From positions 1-11,147 of the forward strand of contig JAQSDS010000463.1 in the NCBI GenBank assembly GCA_029946045.1: 11,147 nucleotides of DNA, read 5' to 3'. The position numbers were made by a program, and so were the translations under genes. The notes beneath the pieces were generated by a model, which saw only the letters and a list, made by a program, of their open reading frames with translations, did not search any database and had not been told where the DNA came from. Source of the stretch: Rhodoferax sp. (lineage in GTDB: Bacteria > Pseudomonadota > Gammaproteobacteria > Burkholderiales > Burkholderiaceae_C). This document shows, one piece after another, positions 7,491 to 11,147 of the stretch (its first letter is position 1; every line of letters begins with the position of its first letter).

Positions 7491-7616
7491 CTAAAAACAA
7501 GCCCACACCTGGTTGGCCAGCGTCATGACAAAGTCGGGCCGGGTGTACATGGCAAACACCAGCCCCAGCGCCACAGCCAAGCCGGTGTAGATCAGGGTTT
7601 TGTGCACTGGCTTCAT
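7491..7616 (-). CDS. 41-residue single-helix membrane miniprotein, function unknown
   Basis: A very small gene encoding 41 residues. After a positively charged start (K2, H5, K6) comes one hydrophobic helix at about 8-24 (LIYTGLAVALGLVFAMY), then TRPDF and a C-terminal segment ending QVWACF. Charge distribution suggests the N-terminus is cytoplasmic. Evidence that it is real: AGAGGG (7626-7631) lies 9 bases before its ATG; it starts 4 bases after the MFS stop; and its TAG stop meets a possible GTG start of the methyltransferase. I have the impression that similar tiny proteins ending in QVWACF occur beside methyltransferase-dapA in Comamonadaceae, but I cannot verify that. An open frame extends upstream to 7748, but that part is inside the MFS gene. 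I do not recognise a function. Confidence 0.7.
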   Translation of the reverse strand: MKPVHKTLIYTGLAVALGLVFAMYTRPDFVMTLANQVWACF

Positions 7617-7620
7617 GGCA

Positions 7621-8841
7621 TCAGGCCCTCTGGGGCATGGGTGTGCGCAATATGCTGGCTTCCTTGATGGGCAAATTGACCAGCGCCGCCAGTAACCCCA
7701 GCGCAATCGCGATGTACCAGACGATGTCATAACTGCCGGTGCGGTCAAACAGATATCCGCCCAGCCAGACCCCCATGAAGGAGCCGATCTGGTGGCTCAA
7801 AAAGACAAAGCCGCCGAGCATCGACAAATGCGCCACGCCAAAAATCTCCGCCACGGTGGCGGTCGTCAGTGGCACGGTAGAGAGCCATAACAACCCCATC
7901 ACCGCAGAAAACACGTAGACGCTCATGGGTGACAGCGGTACCAGCAAGAAGATGCTGATGAAGACTGCGCGAGAAAAGTAAATGAAGGCCAGGATGTTTT
8001 TTTTCTGCATGTGCTGGCCGAGCACGCCCGCGGCGTAGGTGCCAAACACATTGAACAAGCCAATCAGCGCCAGTGAGATGCTGGCCACGTTGGCTGCAAG
8101 TCCCTGGTCTTTCAGGTAGCTTGGCATGTGCACGCCGATGAACACCACCTGGAAGCCACAGACAAAATAACCTGCCATCAGTAACTGGAAGCTGCGGTAG
8201 TGAAGGGCCTCGCGCAGCGCCTGCATGATGGACTGCTCGCGAAAATGCCCGGCGCCGCTCCTGAAGTTCGGCTCGCGCAAGCCCCAGGCCAGGGGCATGA
8301 TCAAGAGCGCGGCCAGGGCGAGCGCCACCAGCGCCTGCTGCCAGCCCAGGCTGTCAATCAAAAAACCTTCGGTTGGCACCATCAGGAACTGGCCAAAAGA
8401 GCCCGCCGCAGCGGCGACTCCCATGGCCCAGGAGCGTTTGCTGGCGTTGATGTTGCGGCCAATCACGCCATAAATGACGGCGTAGGTGGTGCCGGACTGG
8501 GCCATGCCAATCAGCACGCCTGCGCTCAGTGAAAGCAGCAGTGTCGTGGTGGCATAAGCCATGCCCGCCAGCCCCAAGGCGTACAGCAAGGAACCGCCCA
8601 ATAGAACGCGAAAAGCACCAAAGCGGTCAGCCAGCATGCCGGCAAAAATACCGGTAACGCCCCACACCAGGTTTTGAATGGCGAGCGCAAAGGCAAAGGT
8701 TTCGCGACCCCAGTTCAGTTCTTGCGTCATGGGCTGCAGCCACAAGCCGAAGCCATGACGGATGCCCATGGACAGCGTGACGATCGCGGCACCGCACGCC
8801 AGCACCTGGTTCATGGAGAGTTTTTTGGCAGCATTCGGCAT
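7621..8841 (-). CDS. MFS transporter, about 12 membrane helices
   Basis: A 406-residue major facilitator superfamily permease of the inner membrane. About twelve hydrophobic segments are readable. The MFS motif A region appears as AGMLADRFGAFRV after helix 2 and more loosely as AGVLGQHMQKKNI after helix 8. A hydrophilic central loop (about 195-215, LREPNFRSGAGHFREQS) separates the two six-helix halves. The general look, with GIRHGFGLWLQPM in helix 1 and YGVIGRNI in helix 4-5, is close to the monocarboxylate/oxalate-formate (OFA-like) antiporters; the substrate is unknown. The ATG at 8841 has no ribosome site but sits 6 bases after a -10-like TATAGT. An alternative ATG at 8817 also lacks one. 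It follows the binding-protein gene by 52 bases and precedes the 41-residue gene by 4. Confidence 0.9.
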   Translation of the reverse strand: MPNAAKKLSMNQVLACGAAIVTLSMGIRHGFGLWLQPMTQELNWGRETFAFALAIQNLVWGVTGIFAGMLADRFGAFRVLLGGSLLYALGLAGMAYATTTLLLSLSAGVLIGMAQSGTTYAVIYGVIGRNINASKRSWAMGVAAAAGSFGQFLMVPTEGFLIDSLGWQQALVALALAALLIMPLAWGLREPNFRSGAGHFREQSIMQALREALHYRSFQLLMAGYFVCGFQVVFIGVHMPSYLKDQGLAANVASISLALIGLFNVFGTYAAGVLGQHMQKKNILAFIYFSRAVFISIFLLVPLSPMSVYVFSAVMGLLWLSTVPLTTATVAEIFGVAHLSMLGGFVFLSHQIGSFMGVWLGGYLFDRTGSYDIVWYIAIALGLLAALVNLPIKEASILRTPMPQRA

Positions 8842-8847
8842 GCGTTA

Positions 8848-8872
8848 ACTATACCGAACTTGTGCCAGCACA
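8848..8872 (-). promoter_or_regulatory. Candidate -10 element and operator-like dyad of the MFS gene
   Basis: On the leftward strand TATAGT occupies 8853 to 8848, followed by TAACGC and then the ATG. The expected start of transcription would fall on the A of that ATG. No good -35 hexamer is present at the right distance. Instead a dyad, TGTGC-CA-GCACA (8861-8872), lies 7 bases upstream of the hexamer, where an activator or repressor could act. The hexamer match is five of six; the role of the dyad is inference. Confidence 0.35.
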
Positions 8873-8879
8873 GCCCCGT

Positions 8880-8892
8880 GTGGCGCTGCCAC
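8880..8892 (-). other. Small GC hairpin right after the binding-protein stop codon
   Basis: GTGGC-AGC-GCCAC read leftward is a perfect 5-base-pair stem with a 3-base loop, beginning one base after the TGA at 8894-8896. It has no following T-run, so it is not a classical Rho-independent terminator. It could stabilise the 3' end of the upstream message or slow transcription into the MFS gene. Confidence 0.3.
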
Positions 8893-8893
8893 C

Positions 8894-10045
8894 TCAGTTC
8901 ATTTCAGCGCGCACATTGTTCTTGTAGGAATAGAGCGTGACAGCGGGTACGGTGAGCTCACCTTTGGCAGTGAAGGCGATGTCGGCGGTGATGCCCTTGA
9001 ATTTGGTCTTTCCAATAAACGGGACATAGACCACGGGGTCGACCGACTTGGCGCGTTTCATGGCATCGACCAAAACGAAGGTCGCATCGTAGGCATAGGG
9101 GCTGTAAATCTGGAACTGGCCCGGGAAGCGGGCGTCGTATTTCTTCTTCCAGGCGCTACCACCCTGCATTTTTTCTACCGATGCACCGCCCGTAGCGCAG
9201 GTCACGTTTTTCAGTGCGGCTGCCTTGCTGGACAACTCGCCCAGCTTCTCCGTGCACATGCCGTCACCACCGAAGAATTTCACACTGGTCATGCCCAACT
9301 GGTCCATCTGGCGCAGCATGGGGCCGGCCTGGGAGTCGAGACCGCCGTAAAAGATCGCATCTGGCTTTTTGCTCTTGATGTTGGTCAGGATGGCCATGAA
9401 GTCGGTCGCCTTGTCGGTGGTGAACTCTTCGGCCAGCACCTGCATGCCCTTTTGTTTTGCCGTGGCCTTGAAGACGTTGGCCAAGCCTTGCCCGTAGGCC
9501 GTGCGGTCATCAATCACGGCAACCGTTTTGAGTTTGAGCTTGTTGTTGGCATGCACGGCCAGCGCTGCACCCAAGGCGTTGTCGTCGGCAATCAGGCGGA
9601 AGGTCGTGGCGTAGCCGCGCTTGGTCACGTCAGGATTGGTGGCCGCTACCGTGATGTGCGGCAAATCGCACTTGTTGTAGATCGAAGAAGCCGGGATGGT
9701 GGTACCCGACTGCAGGTGGCCCACCACGCCAGCGACTTTGGAGTCACACAGCTTTTGCGCCACGGCGGTGGCTTGGCGCGGTTCGCCCGCGTCATCTTCG
9801 GCAACCAGCTCGAACTTGATCTTTTTGCCACCAATGACGATCACTTGGGTGTTGATCTCGTCGATGGCCATGCGCACACCGTTTTCGGTATCTTTGCCGA
9901 TGTGGGCAATGCCGCCCGAGGTGGGGCCGGCGTGGGCGATGCGCACCGTCTGGACGTCCTGAGCAGTGGCGAGGGTAGCCGTGAGTGCCAGCACGGCAAC
10001 GGTGGTGAGACGAAGAGAAACGGAATGGTTTTGAGTGAGCTTCAT
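8894..10045 (-). CDS. Branched-chain amino acid-type ABC transporter substrate-binding protein (LivJ/LivK family)
   Basis: A periplasmic binding protein of 383 residues as precursor. A Sec signal peptide (MKLTQNHSVSLRLTTVAVLA followed by LTATLATA) is expected to be cleaved after A28, leaving QDVQTVRIAHAGP. The mature part fits the Peripla_BP_6 / Leu-Ile-Val-binding fold: GKDTENGVRMAIDEIN, a cysteine pair C100 and C126 placed like the LivJ/LivK disulfide, the ligand-loop region HLQSGTTIPAS (110-120), DDRTAYGQG at the hinge side, YGGLDSQAGPMLRQ, and SPYAYDATFVLVDAM. The ligand could be an amino acid, amide or another small carboxylate. No permease or ATPase genes are near, so it would be an orphan unless they lie outside the window. 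I chose the ATG at 10045 because it gives a clean signal peptide; a TTG at 10078 adds 11 residues. The ribosome site is poor. Confidence 0.93.
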   Translation of the reverse strand: MKLTQNHSVSLRLTTVAVLALTATLATAQDVQTVRIAHAGPTSGGIAHIGKDTENGVRMAIDEINTQVIVIGGKKIKFELVAEDDAGEPRQATAVAQKLCDSKVAGVVGHLQSGTTIPASSIYNKCDLPHITVAATNPDVTKRGYATTFRLIADDNALGAALAVHANNKLKLKTVAVIDDRTAYGQGLANVFKATAKQKGMQVLAEEFTTDKATDFMAILTNIKSKKPDAIFYGGLDSQAGPMLRQMDQLGMTSVKFFGGDGMCTEKLGELSSKAAALKNVTCATGGASVEKMQGGSAWKKKYDARFPGQFQIYSPYAYDATFVLVDAMKRAKSVDPVVYVPFIGKTKFKGITADIAFTAKGELTVPAVTLYSYKNNVRAEMN

Positions 10046-10085
10046 GGTCAAGGTCTGTGTATCAAATGAAAAAAACAAAGCAAGA

Positions 10086-10101
10086 TCAGGGTTTACCCTG
10101 A
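10086..10101. promoter_or_regulatory. 16-base dyad in the leader of the binding-protein gene
   Basis: TCAGGGT-TT-ACCCTGA is a perfect 7-base inverted repeat around two central bases, ending 41 bases upstream of the binding-protein ATG. As DNA it could be an operator for a dimeric regulator. As leftward RNA it could form a 6-pair stem with a UAAA loop. A T-rich run (7 T in the leftward strand at 10069-10075) follows 10 bases later, too far for a standard terminator. I cannot name the regulator. Confidence 0.45.
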
Positions 10102-10120
10102 CATGTCGATGTTACCTCCT
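10093..10120 (-). other. Three-codon upstream reading frame with a full Shine-Dalgarno site
   Basis: On the leftward strand AGGAGGT (10120 to 10114) is followed after 9 bases by ATG TCA GGG TAA (10104 to 10093). This is the strongest ribosome site in the gap, yet it serves only Met-Ser-Gly-stop. The binding-protein frame is closed by a TAA at 10112-10114 and has no ATG, GTG or TTG between there and 10078, so the site does not serve that gene directly. The tiny frame's last two codons and stop lie in the dyad at 10086-10101. Function is unproven. Confidence 0.35.
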
Positions 10121-10176
10121 GCCCGTCTGGCGCTGAGGGGCTGGGTATTCATACAGTCTTTTTGAAACTGCCTGAT

Positions 10177-10182
10177 TACAAT
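10177..10182 (+). promoter_or_regulatory. parE: Candidate -10 hexamer of parE
   Basis: TACAAT matches the sigma-70 -10 consensus at five of six positions and lies 8 bases before the parE ATG. Transcription would begin at or within a base or two of the start codon. No ribosome site is visible upstream of that ATG. TTGAAA at 10162-10167 is only 9 bases away, so it cannot be its -35; no other convincing -35 is present. Confidence 0.35.
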
Positions 10183-10190
10183 GCGCCGCT

Positions 10191-11147
10191 ATGGCCACCA
10201 AACCCTCCAACACCCCCCCCGAATATTCCGAGAACTCGATCCGTGTCCTGAAAGGGCTGGAGCCGGTCAAGCAGCGTCCGGGCATGTACACCCGCACCGA
10301 CAGCCCGATGCACGTCATTCAAGAAGTGCTCGACAACGCCGCCGACGAAGCGCTGGCCGGGCACGGCAAGAAGATCAAAACCATCGTCCATGCCGACGGC
10401 TCGATCACGGTGGAAGACGATGGCCGTGGCATCCCGTTCGGTATGCACCCCACCGAGCACGCACCGGTGATCGAACTGGTGTTTACCCAGTTGCACGCCG
10501 GTGGCAAGTTCGACAAGGGTAAGGGCGGTGCCTACAGTTTTTCCGGTGGTTTGCACGGCGTCGGTGTGAGTGTGACCAACGCCTTGTCGCTCAAACTGGA
10601 AGTCACCACTTACCGCGAGGGCCAGGTGGCTCACCTGGTGTTTGCTGGTGGCGACGTGATTGAGCCCCTGAGCGTGCGCCCGGCCGGCGAGGGCGACCGC
10701 AAATCGGGCACCACGGTGCGGGTCTGGCCTGACGGCAAATATTTTGAGTCGATGGTCTTGCCCATGGCGCATCTGGAGCACCTGCTGCGCAGCAAAGCGG
10801 TGCTGATGCCAGGCGTGACGGTGACCTTGGTACAAGAAAAAACCAAAGAGACCCAGACCTGGCTGTTCAAGGGCGGTCTGCGCGATTATTTGACGCAAAC
10901 CCTGACCGGTGAGCCCGTCATTCCGCTGTTTGAAGGTGAGGGTTTTGCCGATGCCCAGCATGACAGTTTTGCCGAAGGCGAGGGCGCAGCCTGGTGCGTG
11001 GCTTTTACCGAAGACGGCCAGCCGGTGCGTGAGAGTTATGTCAACCTGATCCCGACCCCGGCCGGTGGCACCCACGAGTCGGGCTTGCGCGATGGCTTGT
11101 ACACGGCCGTCAAGAGTTTTGTGGAAATGCATTCGCTGTTGCCCAAG
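10191..11147 (+). CDS. parE: DNA topoisomerase IV subunit B, N-terminal part (runs off the window)
   Basis: ParE is the ATPase subunit of topoisomerase IV, which with ParC separates linked daughter chromosomes. The 319 codons present cover the GHKL ATPase domain (about 1-220) and the start of the transducer domain. Landmarks are the catalytic glutamate E45 and Mg-binding N49 in QEVLDNAADEALAGH, D76 in EDDGRGIP, and the glycine loop SGGLHGVGVSVTNAL (118-132). YTRTDSPMHVIQEVLDNAADE is typical of ParE; GyrB reads more like YIGDT...LHHMVFEVVDNAIDE here. The ATG at 10191 was chosen because it opens the ParE frame; an ATG at 10181 is in another frame. An eight-C run (10213-10220) lies in codons 8-10. 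The frame is open to the last base, so the gene is cut by the window edge, not damaged. It diverges from the binding-protein gene. Confidence 0.95.
   Translation, partial: MATKPSNTPPEYSENSIRVLKGLEPVKQRPGMYTRTDSPMHVIQEVLDNAADEALAGHGKKIKTIVHADGSITVEDDGRGIPFGMHPTEHAPVIELVFTQLHAGGKFDKGKGGAYSFSGGLHGVGVSVTNALSLKLEVTTYREGQVAHLVFAGGDVIEPLSVRPAGEGDRKSGTTVRVWPDGKYFESMVLPMAHLEHLLRSKAVLMPGVTVTLVQEKTKETQTWLFKGGLRDYLTQTLTGEPVIPLFEGEGFADAQHDSFAEGEGAAWCVAFTEDGQPVRESYVNLIPTPAGGTHESGLRDGLYTAVKSFVEMHSLLPK

Noticed and set aside
10213..10220. Eight-C run in parE codons 8-10 as a phase-variation site
   Set aside because: parE is expected to be essential, so an on/off slippage switch would be lethal. The run is short, and proline codons in a GC-rich gene explain it.
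10112..10318. 68-codon leftward open frame across the parE start and the intergenic region
   Set aside because: Most of it is antisense to parE and its sequence has no recognisable feature. The AGGAGGT site lies near its end, not at its start.
10176..11132. 318-codon leftward open frame opposite parE
   Set aside because: The other strand encodes unmistakable ParE with all ATPase motifs. The antisense translation has no motif and is rich in His, Gln and Gly as expected for a shadow.

Overview
The window looks like a chromosomal segment of a GC-rich betaproteobacterium in Burkholderiales. The style of the protein sequences suggests Comamonadaceae (Rhodoferax, Polaromonas or Acidovorax relatives). 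That placement rests on remembered family resemblance and gene order, not on a search. Eleven protein genes are supported. Ten appear intact and one, parE, runs off the right edge. No RNA gene, CRISPR array, integrase or insertion sequence is visible, no frameshift or decayed gene was found, and no stretch over 300 bases lacks a gene.

The left block (90-4860) reads rightward. A class IV-type histone deacetylase-like amidohydrolase sits just downstream of a REP-like GC-rich repeat. After a 119-base gap comes lutA-lutC-lutB, the iron-sulfur L-lactate oxidation module, tightly packed with two ATGA stop/start overlaps. An FMN nitroreductase follows 40 bases later and is probably on the same transcript. 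Its last 8 bases overlap the end of the convergent gene bamC.

The middle block (4853-10045) is six genes, all leftward with short gaps. In transcription order they are a periplasmic amino-acid-type ABC substrate-binding protein, an MFS transporter, a 41-residue membrane miniprotein, a SAM methyltransferase, dapA (first committed step of lysine/diaminopimelate synthesis) and bamC (lipoprotein of the outer-membrane BAM complex). dapA-bamC is the conserved core. The small gene and the methyltransferase are linked by a stop/start junction, which suggests coupled translation.

At the right edge parE (topoisomerase IV subunit B) diverges from the substrate-binding-protein gene. The 145-base region between them is the most structured non-coding DNA here. 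On the leftward strand it carries a full AGGAGGT ribosome-binding site, a three-codon reading frame, and a 16-base dyad that covers that frame's last two codons and its stop. parE and the MFS gene each have a -10-like hexamer so close to the ATG that their messages might be leaderless.

No clear new multi-gene system is evident. The most useful leads are the 41-residue membrane protein, the leader of the substrate-binding-protein gene, and the pairing of a deacetylase-fold enzyme with a lactate oxidation operon.
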